A stretch of DNA of 64,000 nt from Tremella fuciformis (taxonomy: Eukaryota > Basidiomycota > Tremellomycetes > Tremellales > Tremellaceae): assembly GCA_032768795.1 (NCBI GenBank), contig CP136490.1, forward strand, positions 4,836,001-4,900,000, given 5' to 3'. The translations under genes were made by a program, and so were the position numbers. Of this stretch, positions 19,683-32,300 are shown piece by piece. The notes below the pieces were generated by a model. It did no database searches, had not been told where the DNA came from, and worked only from the letters and a program-made list of their open reading frames with translations. The number at the start of each line of letters is the position of its first letter. Position 1 is the stretch's first letter.

Positions 19683-22254
19683 ATGCCGACGGACCCCACC
19701 GGTCGGTACAAAGGGAACAACTATGACCCGCTGTATCAGCAAAAGAGGCAGCATAGGAATAGCCAATCTGGTAGCGGTCCCCGCGATCATCTAGGCGGAC
19801 GCCATGCAGATGTCAGGTTTGGCGGACACTGGGCAGACAGTCGTCCCCACCAGTATGGCGAAGCAGTCAGAGGGACAAGCCCGGACGCTCAAAGGGGGCC
19901 AGCGCCGCCGGGTCCGCCTGCATCTGATCGAACAACGGCACCGCCAATGCCGATATCGGACGCGCCTCAGGCCTCAAGAAACAGTGCCATTGCTCCTTCC
20001 GCTTGTCCCACCGATCTGGCTGCTGGCGGTGCAGAGCCTGTGACCCCGCGCAAAATGAACAGAGAACGGGAGCCAGGCGAGATCGAATCCGAACCAGGTA
20101 GTGCGACATCCCGGCAGGCGAATTCTTCTCCTCAATCAAGCATACATCCTTCTCGTTTCGCGCAGGTATCCGCCCCTCATTCTACCGCCGGCAAGCGCCC
20201 GGAAAGCCTTGACTTGTCCAAGAACGCCCAACTGCTGAGTACACCCGAGAAAAATGGACAGGACAGGGCTACGAGCATGCCCCTTCTGTCGCCGCTTACC
20301 GATCTTGAGAGATTACGCAAGTTCAAGGCGGAAGTCGAAGCGAGTCGACTGCGCAATGCCGGCAAGAACACTCCTTCCTTGACCTCTATGGCTCAATCCT
20401 TCTTGAAGAGCCAGCTGCCGATGGGGAATCCAGAACCTGGGGCAGCGGACGATTCAGCTTCTCATAGGAAGGAACAGGAGCTGAAAGAGCGCCTCCTCAA
20501 GTCGCGCCATAAGACGAGCGACAGCGCCGATGAAAGGTCTCTGCACTCACATGCGGCGCATGATGTATCCCAGAAGAGCTTGAAGAGGCCAGCCGAACAA
20601 TTGCCATATGACGAAGGGGACCTCACATCGAAGCGAGTCAGGCTGGACGGACCTACTCGCAGCAGAGAGGAACTCAGCAAGCTGCCTGACAATTTCAATG
20701 TCGGAATCGACGACCACTCTCAGCACGGTGGGCAAGATCAAGCACAAGTACGCCAACAAGACTATGGGAAGTCCAAACTGAACCTTCAGCCAAGCGCGAC
20801 AAACTTTGTTCCTGCCCGGTTCCAACAACGATCGGGAGTCTCAAAGATGGGATCCCAGCATGAGCAGCGACCACCACTTGATGATCACAGAGAAACCCCT
20901 CCTAGGCGGAATGTCGCTTCCGTCGCATGTGGCGCAGGGACTCGCGATAGGCAGCTCTATGACAATCGACAGAGTGGACAGGAGGTGCAACACCCGTAAG
21001 TCACTCCCCACGTCCATTGTTGACATGAGGCAGTCATCAGCGTGTGTCGCATGACAGTCGCTATGATCCCGATGCCCCGCCTCGAAATCGAGCAGCGGAC
21101 AGCCGAATGATGGCTCGCGCACGGAGCCGTTCTCCAGAACGGCGCCAATCGTCCGGCCGGACAGACCTTGTTTTGCCGAGGCGCGAGAGTTCGTATGGTG
21201 GCGACAACACCATAAATGAGTCCAGGTATCAGACGCAGAGGAACTATCATCGTGTCGTGCCGGGCGAAACTCGCGATACTGCCCGACTAACGGTTGTTGG
21301 CGTGGAACGAGCAGCGACTCAACGTCCAGCCACTACCGCTTGGGTCCCTCCTCCTGAGTACGTGCAGCCCCCTTCATCCAGCGTGCCAGTCGCTCATTCA
21401 CCAGCGGACGTGAGACGAGGACGTCTGGTTCTCGGAGTCCACTGAGTCGCGAAATGACTCAGAGACACTCTCCCGTTTCGGACCCAACGCTGAATCAGCT
21501 ACAAGTGATAGAGGCTATCAGCGTTCTCAAGGCTCAGATCGCCAATTTGGAGCGACTTGTGCCCTCCTTGGCGGCCGCTTCGCAGCCCTCGCAGTCTACG
21601 GCCTCAGCCAGAGACCACATGGTCGGCGAGGGTCCCAGGCGGGGACTTCGACATGATAAAGAGGAGGATGCCAGACTAGTGGCCAGATCGTACGAAACGC
21701 TTCGGCAAACCACTAAAACGTATCGTGGACCAGGTCAGTATCGAGATTCATCTCCACTGGAGAGACGCAATTTTGTGCCGGGACGAGGGATCTCTATGTC
21801 CCCTCGAAAAGCAGTAGCGGCCTCCCTCTATGACGACAGATACGATGACGGGAGGCCGGCGGAACCGCTTCATAGGCCCACTCGTGTTGAGGAGTATGAC
21901 CGGGCTCCCCCGGCTTATCGACGAGAAAGCTACGAGATCCTGGACCAGCATCCTCGCCGATCACCAATTGCCGTGGACGTGTGGCGACAACCAGCCTCGC
22001 TTGATCATCGCTCTCCGCTGCCTGCCCGACCGACATTAGCTGCGCCGTATGCAAAGGGCAAATCAGGCAGTGACGAGCGAAGCCAGTACCATCGAGGAGA
22101 ATCCGTCGCCGCACGACAGGAGTCCGGGCCTCAGCCCCGTTACTATGACCGCAAGACGGAGGACATTTCTGCGTGGCAGCGAAGTCACAGGGAGCGTGCC
22201 ATACGAGGGTCAGCTCCGAGGGGTTTTCGAGGCCGAGGTCGCCCGATGATCTAG
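19683..22254 (+). CDS. Large disordered Arg/Ser/Pro-rich protein
   Basis: Three exons: 19683-20995, 21058-21409, 21463-22254 (818 aa, in frame). Intron 2 uses GTGAGA...CTCAG in phase 0. The protein is low complexity, rich in Arg, Ser, Pro, Gln and Glu, with RERD/SRSPERR-type stretches, one predicted helical segment (TDLERLRKFKAEVEASRLRN, about residues 200-230) and another (LQVIEAISVLKAQIANLERL) near residue 560, probably coiled coil. It ends in RGFRGRGRPMI, an RGG-like tail common in RNA-binding proteins. No folded domain recognised. The start at MPTDPTGRYKGNNYD is chosen over upstream in-frame sequence, which is not protein-like. A role in RNA handling is inferred from composition only. Confidence 0.7.
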
Positions 22255-22934
22255 AAGAGACCCCGAGAGCCCACATCTAGTAGCTCTGAGCATACGTTGT
22301 AACATAATCGACATTCATCATGCCTCATGCACAACGTTTTGGATTCTCGATGAAACGCACGGTGCCTAGTAGGGTTACAGTATAATTGGCCGGGGGAAGA
22401 TCTGAAACGAGGCTCTCCCCGCATGGGTGTACCTTTGCCCCTGCTGCCTTTGAATCGAATGGATTGTCACTCCTTTGCTTAGGGGGGGAGATGAGGCGAA
22501 AGCGTGCTCTAGACCGAGGTCGGCGGATGCACAATGCATCTCTTCCAGCGTTACCTTCCCGGAGAGCCTTCTCTGCCAGCTCCGCTCGGCAGGATGCCCA
22601 AGGCCGGCTAACAGAGCATCGTTGTCAGGCGACCAGGGGTATTCGAGCGAACGGGGGAAGAGGACGGCAGTTGTCGACGACGCCTGCTTGTCCTGGAGAC
22701 GCAGGATCAGATCCACAGACGCCTCGACAACCAGACACAAACACCATCGCCAAATACGAGTGCGCTCCTGATTGAGCCATTCTCATCTCCCATCTCCTTC
22801 ATCGACACCTTTCACTTCCATACTCCATCTTGTCGGACTTCACTTTGGCTCGCCGGACACGGCACCCACACTCTTTTTCACACCCACTCTTTCTCCTCTT
22901 CTCTTCTGTGCCGGTCCGATAACAAGCATCCGCG
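22255..22934. other. Intergenic, no gene seen
   Basis: Separates two same-strand genes. Only short frames with no coding character. The last 150 bp before the CAP gene are C/T-rich leader. Confidence 0.45.
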
Positions 22935-24065
22935 ATGCTCTCCCTACATCTCGTATCCCTTCTCGCCCTCCTCGGAACCCTCGCAGAAGCCGGACCAATC
23001 CACATCCCTCGCCAGTACACCAAACGCAGCGCGTGCAAGGCGACCAATGGGACTGCGACAAGCGACAAGTCGTTCCAGGCCCACATTGCCTCGGGCGGGG
23101 CGGCGCCCACGGGAGGGTATGGCGGTTGGGGAGGGCACCATGGATGGTCGCATACCGCCAGTGGCGCGTCACAATCGGGTGCAGCGTCAAGTCTGATCGA
23201 GATCCAGACCGAGGCGGTCAAGCAGACGGGCGAAACGGCCGCTGTGCCCACCGTCACCGAGACGCCGAGCAGCGCGGTGGTCGTAACAGCGGCCGTAGTC
23301 ACTTCGGCCGATCCGACCCCAGCTGTCGCCGCCGTACCGAGCGCCGTTACAAGTTCGGGCTCCACCACCACTAGCAGCGGGACAGATAGTAGCACCGATA
23401 GTGACAGCGACAGCAGCACCGACTCGAGCGGCTCTTCGAGCGATGAAGAGACCTTGTTGACTTTGCACAACAACTTCCGTGCTCAGTACGGTGAGCCTAC
23501 TTCCCCTCGCAGTCGGACAGTTCTGACGGTAGGTGCCTCGGCACTTACGTGGGACTCGACGCTGGCGACGTATGCCACAAGTTACGCTTCGAAATGCGTG
23601 TTCAAGCACTCGTGAGCCCCTTCTGTTCGCCGTGTAGAGTTCGCCTGAGCACAGGGGCGGTCCGTACGGCGAGAATCTCGCAGCTGGCGGGGGAGGAAAC
23701 TACGACATCACCGCAGCTTTCAACTCGTGGGCAAACGAGGCCGGTACGTCACTGTTCCGAGCATTGATAGTCAGCTGAGAAAGAAGCCGATTATAACTGG
23801 GGTTCCCCTGGTTTTAGTGAATCGACCGGTCATTTCACCCAGGTGGTCTGGAAAGCCACAACCAAAGTTGGTTGCGGATACGTCACATGCGGAGCCGATA
23901 CGGTCATCAGTGGTTGGAACAGCGATGCGAACTACCTTGTCTGTGAATGGTTTCCCGTCACCTGCATGGCAGGACAGACGCTGACAAGCAGGCGAGTACT
24001 CACCCGCTGGGAACGTCGTGAACGCTGGGGAGTTCGCAGCCAACGTCGGAACGAAGGATTCGTGA
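22935..24065 (+). CDS. Secreted CAP (PR-1/SCP) protein 1
   Basis: Exons: 22935-23490, 23533-23611, 23655-23743, 23784-23942, 23992-24065 (318 aa, in frame). Signal peptide MLSLHLVSLLALLGTLAEAG, then a Gly/His-rich stretch and a long Ser/Thr/Ala/Val stalk likely to be O-glycosylated (about residues 75-170). The CAP domain follows: LLTLHNNFRAQYG, ALTWDSTLATYATSYASKC, GPYGENLAAG, STGHFTQVVWKAT, GCGYVTC and the terminal YLVCEYSPAGNVV, which appears only if the last intron (23943-23991, GTGAAT donor) is removed. Fungal CAP proteins bind sterols or act at the wall. Paralogue of the gene at 37752. Confidence 0.92.
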
Positions 24066-24315
24066 AGCACTCGAGTCGGTCTGTCCGGCCGACCGCCCGT
24101 ACCAAGGGGCTTGATCTTTGTGTGTACGAATAAGTCACGTCGTTAGGATGGCTAGAGCTGGTCTCGGTCGATGGAATAAAGGCATGTGAAGGACCCTTAT
24201 TGCAGGTGTACGCTCCGAGGCTGTCGTTGTCCACGCACAAGCGTCTTGGTGCATCGCTACGGGGATAGTGGCGTAACCCAAGTTACGCCGTGCTAAGCGT
24301 CTGGAAAGAAAAACA

Positions 24316-27172
24316 TCATTGCCCATTCCCCATAGAGTGCGGTTGAGGCCATCCTATCGCACTGTTATTGCTGGCATCCAATGGCTCAGGCACTCGAAGA
24401 ACATGGCCATTCTGAGGCGGGATATGGGACTCCTGAGTCGGTGGCGGTTGGCCTCCAGCCATAGGCTGTTGAGGATGATTGGGATACGGATAGGTGTAGC
24501 TGAACATGTCGGTCAAGAGCTGATCAACTGGAGACATGTGATTGTAGCCGGTCTGCTGCATAGGAGCCCCCGGTTGGGCTTCTGGTCGAGGGTGGGATTG
24601 AGGGACAGCATGTCGCAGGGCCGGGTCCATCTCGAAGGGCGAGTGAGTTGACGCCATCCACCGGTCTGAGGTATCCATATACTGCTGCTGTGGAGCGCCT
24701 CCACGCGAATCGGGCTGCATTGCTTGCGCCTGCTGAGCGGCTTGTGGAGGCTGCTGGGATGGTGGATGTGGATAGCCAGTACCGTTCATCTGCACATGTG
24801 ACTGCTCTTGCTGCGCGCCGTTGCCTTCGGTATGGGGTGGGTACATTTGGTGCTCGTACGGTGGTTGAAGAAAGTGCAGGGGATGTTCCGGTTGACGACA
24901 TTCGGCGGGAACCGAGGCCAAATCCGGCGCGGACTGACTAGCCACCGCTATAGCCACCTCGCTTTCTAGCGCTTGGGTCCAACCGTCCGCTATCCGAATC
25001 ATCGACTCCACAAGGCTACTGCAACCACTCGCGAGCGATTGAGGGTCGTCATCGCCATGAGCATCATCCCCGTCTTCAAGTGATAATCCTCCTATATCCG
25101 CCATAACCTGGGATACCTTTCTCATCGAGAAGACCCATTGCGGGACCTTGAAAGCCTTGTGGATGGTATTGCTTTGTCGGTGTATGAGGATGCTCCCGGC
25201 TTGCATCTCCATCAGGACCTTCGCGCAGTCAACGGCGATCGAGATGACCTCATGAAGGGGCACAATGTCCCCTAAACGCTCTGCGGTGGGAACAAGGTTC
25301 TGATTGATCGAGGAGAAGGCAACGAGAATTTGCTCCGCGATCTCGCCTCGCTGTATGCCCCATTGCCACAATGCTTGCGCCGCGGGTGAAGGCCGCATGA
25401 TGAATGCCATCGAGTCTTTTGGGTTGGCCGCTCGAGTCAAGGCGTATGACACCTTTGTTGATGCTGCTTGTATGCCGGTGGGAAGATTGGGGAAAGATTG
25501 GGAATACCCAGGGAGAAAGGCCGTGGCGGTCAGCGCTCGGAGACCCGTAACATAGATCTTGATGGAATCGTATGGGCGTCGCAGACTCCGATACGTGGTC
25601 CAACCTGCCGCGAGGGGTCGAGCAGAGTCGGATAGCATTCCTGCCAGTCAGCTTCACGTCGCAAGATCGGTGATGGATGTACGCAGAAGCTGATCATGGC
25701 GTTCATCAATCAGACTTAAGCGTTCACCAGACTGCTTGAACTCATCGGTGATAGCCGCGACAGGATCGAAATCGGGGTCGTCGCATGCCCTGGTGAGGGC
25801 ATCTCGGATGCGTGCCAAAGACTGAAGTACCTCATGCAGACGGCACACTCGGTCACACATCGCCAGACGACCAACGAATCGGTAAGTGTCCTCGTTTGCA
25901 AGAGTGTCGCGCCACAGACCCGCGCTCTCCGGGTGGATGAAAGAGTCAGCAATATTCCTCGCCAGGATCAAAGTGTCGGGGACGGTTCTCGTTTTCTCCT
26001 CTTCTAGGAACGAGCCGCACTCTGCGGTGACAAGGGATAGCCAGAGCCAAGTATCGGTCATGGGGAACGTCGTTGTCGGGCCAAGTGAGAAGAAGTGCTC
26101 CATTTGATGGGTGAATCGCAGGCTGTCCCAGATATACTTGAGAAGGATAATCTGTCCACGCGCCACGCTGAGGGATGCGGGATGGGCATTCTGCAATGGC
26201 AGTACGCCGAATGGGGCATGTACCGAGAGCATTTCCAAGCAGTTCAGCGTCTGAAAGCCGAGTGGCGCCTGCAGCATCAAGGATTCGCGCAGAGACATGA
26301 TGAAGGGTGTCAGGGCGTCGCGCAAAGCCTTCACGGCGGGATCGATTGGCAACGACAGGGCCGCCAAATACACCGCCAAAGCCAGTTGTAGGTTTGTCAC
26401 GAGACTCGGAACCATCTCCAGGCGTTCGAAAAGGCCGGCTATTGATGGGATATATGGGTGAAGTATTTGGACCTGGGTCATTCTGCCGGTCAGCTTTGGG
26501 AACCGAAGACAACTGCTGCTCTGACCCATGTTCGAGTCTTGCCCGCATCGGCGCGGACACCAACGCGTCTAGATCAATGTGGCCGCTATATCGGAATGGG
26601 CGAGGCGTGAAATTTCCCATCCCATATGCCGCCTGCAGCATGGTGCTGGCGAGCTCGAGTGGTCTCCCGTGAAACTTGAGACTCCGCTCCGCTGAATCTG
26701 GCGGTGGCCGAGGCCGGGATGAGCGAGTGTTGCTCGCCTTGTCCTCGGGACTGAGCGGCTCGAAGGAGTGCATGATCTCCAAATTCGGGTTGATTGCGCT
26801 TGGTCTTCGAGCAGCGCCGGGGGAAGATGCTCGAGGACGTCTGGTTGCAGAACGTCTCTTCGGTGACCCACTGAGAGGTGTTGAAGAGCTGCTTGCCTGA
26901 GCGAGGGTGGCTGGGATTGACTCGCTGTGCGGCAGAGGTGCTGCCTCGTCCCTCTGACGCTTGCGACCCTTTCGAGCGCTGTCGTCCACCACACATGGCA
27001 AGGCGAGCACTCGACATCGGTGACAAGACTTGTCGGCAGGCAGTGGGTCGGATGATGGCGGCACTTCTAGGTCCGGTAGCTCACATCTAGTTTTACGAAT
27101 CTTGCACAACTCGCATGAACGTCGAGCGTGTGTCCGCTTGGCACGGGGCTCAAGATTAGCGACGGCTGACAT
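24316..27172 (-). CDS. Zn2Cys6 fungal transcription factor
   Basis: Exons: 26526-27172, 25683-26482, 24316-25640 (923 aa, in frame; introns of 43 and 42 nt). The N-terminal binuclear zinc cluster has Cys at 20, 23, 30, 50, 53 and 60 (CELCKIRKTRC ... CHRCRVLALPC), with an unusually long 19-residue loop between the third and fourth Cys. Basic Ser/Arg linkers follow, then a long helical middle region like fungal regulatory domains (about 210-600), and a Gln/Pro-rich C-terminus typical of activation domains. The frame is open upstream to an ATG at 27397, which would add 75 aa; I prefer 27172 because the zinc cluster is usually near the N-terminus. Targets unknown. Confidence 0.85.
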
Positions 27173-27490
27173 GGCGAAGTCGGCAGGGCTGACTTCGAAG
27201 GGAAGGATCTGCGGTGCAAGCCAGAGTCCGTCCACTCGTAGTGCCCAACTTGATGCGTAGATTTGGTCGTGAGTGATTTCTACCGACTTCACTCGAGGCG
27301 AGACTGGGCCTGTCAATATGATCGAATACCAACCATCAAGAGCAATCCCGACGGGAGTTAGGCGGGAGCGAGGGCATATCAAAAGTGGGGGGATCATACA
27401 GCGCTCAGTCCGCTTGCCACCCAGGACGCGGACTGCTTTCGTGCTCTTTCAGAAATACATATCTAGCAGGAGCGACTGTCGGCCGGCGAC
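27173..27490. other. Divergent intergenic region
   Basis: Between the Zn2Cys6 factor and NKAP. Partly open in the frame of the former (possible 75-aa extension). Otherwise nothing recognisable. Confidence 0.4.
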
Positions 27491-29195
27491 ATGGCCACTG
27501 TCCACCCATCCCGCATGGGACTGATCCCAGGGGCTGCATCTCTTCCCCGAAAACCGCCAACACCGCTCCCACCCTCTTTGTCGCGCGAGCAAGAGCTCCG
27601 TCAACAGTTGCTGCAAAGGCGCAACGGCCAAACCTCCAATCGCGGGAGGGAGCTGCTTCCCGAGGAAGGTAGCTCTTCGAGGTCATCATGGGATGGAAGA
27701 GAAGACAGATCAGGGCCTGGCAGTCCCATCCGAGGATCAGAACCTCGCTCTACCTTTCACCCTCTCCCTCAAAAGCCGGTTGAACGTCCTCCATCCCCAA
27801 ACCGAGCGTATCGCCAGTTCGAGGACCAATCGGCACCTGAAAGTGCAAGAACCCGACCGATATCACCTGTGCGCCACGCCGAGCTTCCAGCCCGTGCTTC
27901 GAGACCGAGTCCAGAGCGGCCTATTCATGTAGGGTCACAAGACTGGGACCGTGATGAGCAAAGGCACGGCAGACACCACGCAGGCGACAGGTACTCGAGT
28001 AGGAGCCCACGCCGACCTCACGTAGCGGAGAGGTACCAAAAGCCTTCTGGGAGCAGATCACCTCACTACGAGCCACGCACAAACGATGGGCGGTCTCCAA
28101 GACAGGACCGGCCCAGTTCGCCCAGACGAGATTCTCGCCCTCCTCCGCCTCATCTAAGCGGGTCGTTCCGACCTCCGCCTCCTGATCTGGTTCGTTCCGC
28201 ACCACCTCCGCCAAGTCATTCGTATAATCGCCCTCCGCCTCGCTACATGACAGGCCCGATTGACTATGAAAGCAGGCGGCTTCAAAGGGAAGCGAGCACT
28301 CTCTCAATCTGGCCTCCATCGCCCAAGGAGCCTTATGTAGATGAGGAGGAGCTCGAGGCTAGGCGAAAGGCGGAGAAGAAGGCGCGAAAGTCAAAGAGGC
28401 GTGCGAGGTACCCGTCCGACGACGACTCGGGCTCGAGCGATTCAGAGTACGAGCGTCGCAGGCGTAGACGCAAAGAGCGGAGACAGAGACGAGAGTACTC
28501 TGACTCTGAGCTTGATTCTGAAGACGAACGCAGAAAGGAGAGGCGGAAGAAGAGGCGAAGCGCGACGCGGGAACGCGAACATAGCAGGGCAAAGTCGGCT
28601 ACGCCTGCCGTGGTGATCAACGCCCAAACAGACGCCGATCAATGGGTCGAGAAAGCCGGCAATGAGGTCCTCTCAGCGCGGCCCGAGGAGCCTGCGACAA
28701 TCCCTGGGGAGGAGGAAGACATCGAAGTCGGCCCGCAGTTGCCTAAATTGGGTCTGGTCAAAGAGAAGCGCACGATGTGAGGCATCACCTATGCTCGATA
28801 TGAGACGCTCACGCTGTAGATACACCGACATGTTGCCCGGCGAGGCAGAGGCCATGGCCGCTTATGCTGCTGCGGGCCAGCGCATTCCGCGTCGCGGCGA
28901 GATCGGCCTGGACGCCAATCAGATCGAAGCGTTCGAGTCGTCTGGCTATGTCATGTCGGGCAGTCGCAACAAGCGCATGAACGCCGTCCGCCTGAGGAAG
29001 GAGAATCAAGTGATCAACGCGGAAGAGAAGCGCGCCATTCTTCTGCTCCAGCGCGAGGAGAAGGTCCGAAAGGAAGGCATGATCATCAGCCAGTTCAAGG
29101 AGGTGAGTCTTTCGACTCTGCTTTGATGTGTCCGGAGGCTGACGGATCAGATGATGGACGAGAACTTGAGAAAGCAAGGTCTCAAGAAGGTATAA
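27491..29195 (+). CDS. NKAP: NKAP-like splicing/transcription factor
   Basis: Exons: 27491-28776, 28820-29102, 29151-29195 (537 aa, in frame). The N-terminal 270 residues are disordered, Arg/Ser/Pro-rich. Then SIWPPSPKEP, a motif of the family, a Lys/Arg-Asp/Ser (RS/RD) block, EVGPQLPKLG, and the conserved C-terminal SynMuv/NKAP domain with LPGEAEAMAAYAAAGQRIPR, GEIGLDANQIEAFESSGYV, MSGSRNKRMNAVRLRKENQ and EEKRAILLLQREEKVRKEG. The family associates with spliceosomes and nuclear speckles. The last exon encodes 14 residues. It converges on the SH3 gene, with 182 bp between stops. Confidence 0.92.
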
Positions 29196-29377
29196 TGACC
29201 ACCCCGGCGAGCCAGCGACACCTCATCATCGTGCATACGCGTCAAGTCACTACGCACCGCCGCCCCTATGCATTGACGTCCAAGTTCATGTTCATAGTCC
29301 ATGCACTGCCATCCCAATCGACTAGATTCCTGTCATTAAATATCGTTACAGTCATTAATCTACGTATTGCTGTCGTA

Positions 29378-32300
29378 TCACTCATCCGCCTCTTGCTTGA
29401 CCGCCAGGCTCGCAAGCAGGTCGTCGATATCCCTGTCGAGGCCGTCCAAGCGGGACTGCAAGCCGCCAATGATGGGCCTAAAGTCGGGGTACACATCGGC
29501 CATGTCCAGCCGCTCGCCGTACAGCGTACGCTGTACCTCGTCCACCTGATCACCATCGTCAGGCGCCTCATGCTGTTCACTTTTGACCGCAAGGAGATCA
29601 CTTGATCCCCGAGTGGCTTTCGAGCGGGGACGCCAGCCGCCTTGCTCCTCCCTCGCCCGGGCTTGTATAACAGCCATCATCGCTTTGATACCGAAATCGT
29701 CCGTGTACACCACGGGCGCCTTTGGCGTGGGGCTTGCAGCGCTGACCGAGCGCGTGAAGACGGCGCCGAAGAGAGGCGGTGTGGGATGCGTCGACGAGGT
29801 AGCCGTGACGGGGGTGGAGGAGCGATCATCGTCCGCTTGCCAATGCGGCGACGGTCCCGACATGTCGGACATAATGGACGCTATGGACGGCTGTTGTCGA
29901 TGCCGGGTGATGATCCGGTTGACGGAAGCTGCAGTGTGCTGATAATCGCTTCCGTTCGAAGTCGTAGACACAAACGAAGAAGAAGCGGACGGTGGAAACC
30001 CTCTGGCCACGGAACGATCAGGTCTTTCGGGACGAGGAGTCATGTCCGCCACATTGTCCTCGGGCAAGGTGGAAAGCTCTCTATCTCTCGCCAGCGGCGT
30101 CGACCGTCCGGTGGGAGGGGTGGATCGACCAGAGGTACTTGAGGAAGCTAATGTCTCGCTCGATTCCGGCCTCGGCGGTCCCGTGGAGCCGGATGAGGAC
30201 TTGACCTTGTTGATTACTCTTTGCAGCTTCTCTTCCAGCTTTTCGTTCGGCTTCCCTGCTGATCGTTCAATGGCGGTTTGGAGAATGTCGACAGACGCCG
30301 AAGAGCCCGATCGCTTGCGTGTGGACGGCTCGCCCGTCTCATCGGGAGTGCTCGGCGCAGTGACGTAGAGACTCTGGTCAGTCGGGGCTCGCAGTAGCGG
30401 CGGGGGCTGTTGCAGAATCTCAGGCGAGGACTTGGATCCATCAGGACCCCATTCCTCCTCGAGCAGTTCCGATATGTCGTACGTCTCACCTCCATCGTCA
30501 ATGAAGGAGTATCGCATCTCACCCGATCCGATGATGCGAGAAGAACGGAACGTGCCACGAGCCGGAAGGTGGATGTCCACACCCTGCTGTTGATTGGCAT
30601 TGGCCGATATCAGAGCCTTTTGATTCGCTCGAGATGCAGCACGCTGCGCTGCGATGATCTCTTGGGGAGAGAGAGCGCCTCGTGAAGCCTCAGGTATCGA
30701 TCCGTTGGCAAGCGACGGTACTGCCTGTTGCTTTTGCAACACACCAGCGGACTTCTGCGCAAGGGCCAAATCGTCCAGCGGCTCTCGACGGCCGGTCGAT
30801 AAGGGACGAGGAATGACTCGGCGAAGCACAAAGACAGGATCACTGGGCAGAAGATCCGCTGCAGATGCAGTCGACTGTCCACCGCTCATATCTCTCGATC
30901 GCCTTCTCTGCTCAGGTGTGGTCCGATCAAGCGGGCGCAGGTTTGGCGGAGTCGAGTACGCCTCCAAAAGCTTGCCCGAGGCAAAGAGGCGTCGCTCTGA
31001 TAGGTCAGATCTGTGACGAGGGCTAGATTTTGGCGACTGACCTTGACCATTGGACACCGCCGACAATGTATACCGCACCTTCGCTTGACTCCGTCTTTTG
31101 CCGGCACGATCTTCGACATCATCACCACCGTCAACGACACCCTCCTGTATGCCGAATTTATCCAGAGCTTGTTCGATTGCTTCGACGACCGTGGCATTCC
31201 GAGGCATCACGAGCAGTCTTCTTCTGAAGTCTGGCATTGAAGCCGACTGATTGTTCATCTGCCGCTCTCGTAACACGTTTCGAGGGATAATTGCATCACT
31301 GGATGGATCGAAGACCAATCCATCGGGGAGATCCGCAGGGTGTATCCGAAGTTGCACAGTGAAACGGGCAGATGGAGAAGAGAAGCGTTCAGGAGATGCC
31401 TGACCATTTGTCGAGATGGTAAGGGATGGGTTGTATCGAGGCTGAGCCTGCGGCGTCGGCGGACTTGCGGTAAGCGTCTCGGTTGCGTTCGACGAGGCGT
31501 CCCAGCTGGCGCTTTCAGAAACCGATTCCTGCACCGTTGAAAGCTGTGTGCTATATGAGGAGAACTCGCTGTTCGGTTCCGGCATGCCTCCGTTTGCCTG
31601 TTGAGAGTGTGGCCTACGCCTATTCAAGTACAACTTGACGGTGGAGTCGTCCGAATAGTCGTTCATCCCAAGCTTGGCAATTGCAGGGTGATTCGACAAC
31701 GACATGACGCTGGATATGCTGCTGACACTTGAGCGCTTGACCGTCTTGATCGCATCCGTCTTGGCTGCACTTTGGTCATCGGCATATCGCTGCACCGTTT
31801 CCTGAAACACCGCCAATGGTTTCTCCATCGCTGCAAGCTCCGTTTCTTCTCCTGAGACGTCCTTCACCGTCAGGAAATAATTCTCTTCCGAGCTCGATCG
31901 ACTGCCATGGTGCAAGTGGAAGCGCTGTATTGCTTGGCGGATGAGATCACTAGCGACCGTTGTTTCATTGAGTAGAACAGTCTTGAAGCTAGCCTCGGAG
32001 CGGATATGATCTCCAGCAAAGACGCGCATGACATTCAGCAACGGCGGACCTGCAGGGTTTGGCGATAAGATAATACTGCTAGGTCGGGCTTTCGAGTCAC
32101 CGTTCATGCCCGCAGCCAGCCGCATTGCAGCCGCGCTTTGGGCTACTGCGGCAGCTGCCTCTGCCGTCGACGGAGAACGCAAGTCGCCAGATTGTGAGCG
32201 TGACAGATACTTGTTGGCGTATGACTGTTGGGTCGCTTGTTCGCGCTGTGCCATGCGGGCGCCGTGAGTTGACATGGGCGGACTGACCACTATACCAGGC

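Noticed and set aside
28359..28620. Ser/Leu/Phe-rich minus-strand frames
   Set aside because: Shadows of the Arg/Glu-rich NKAP block.
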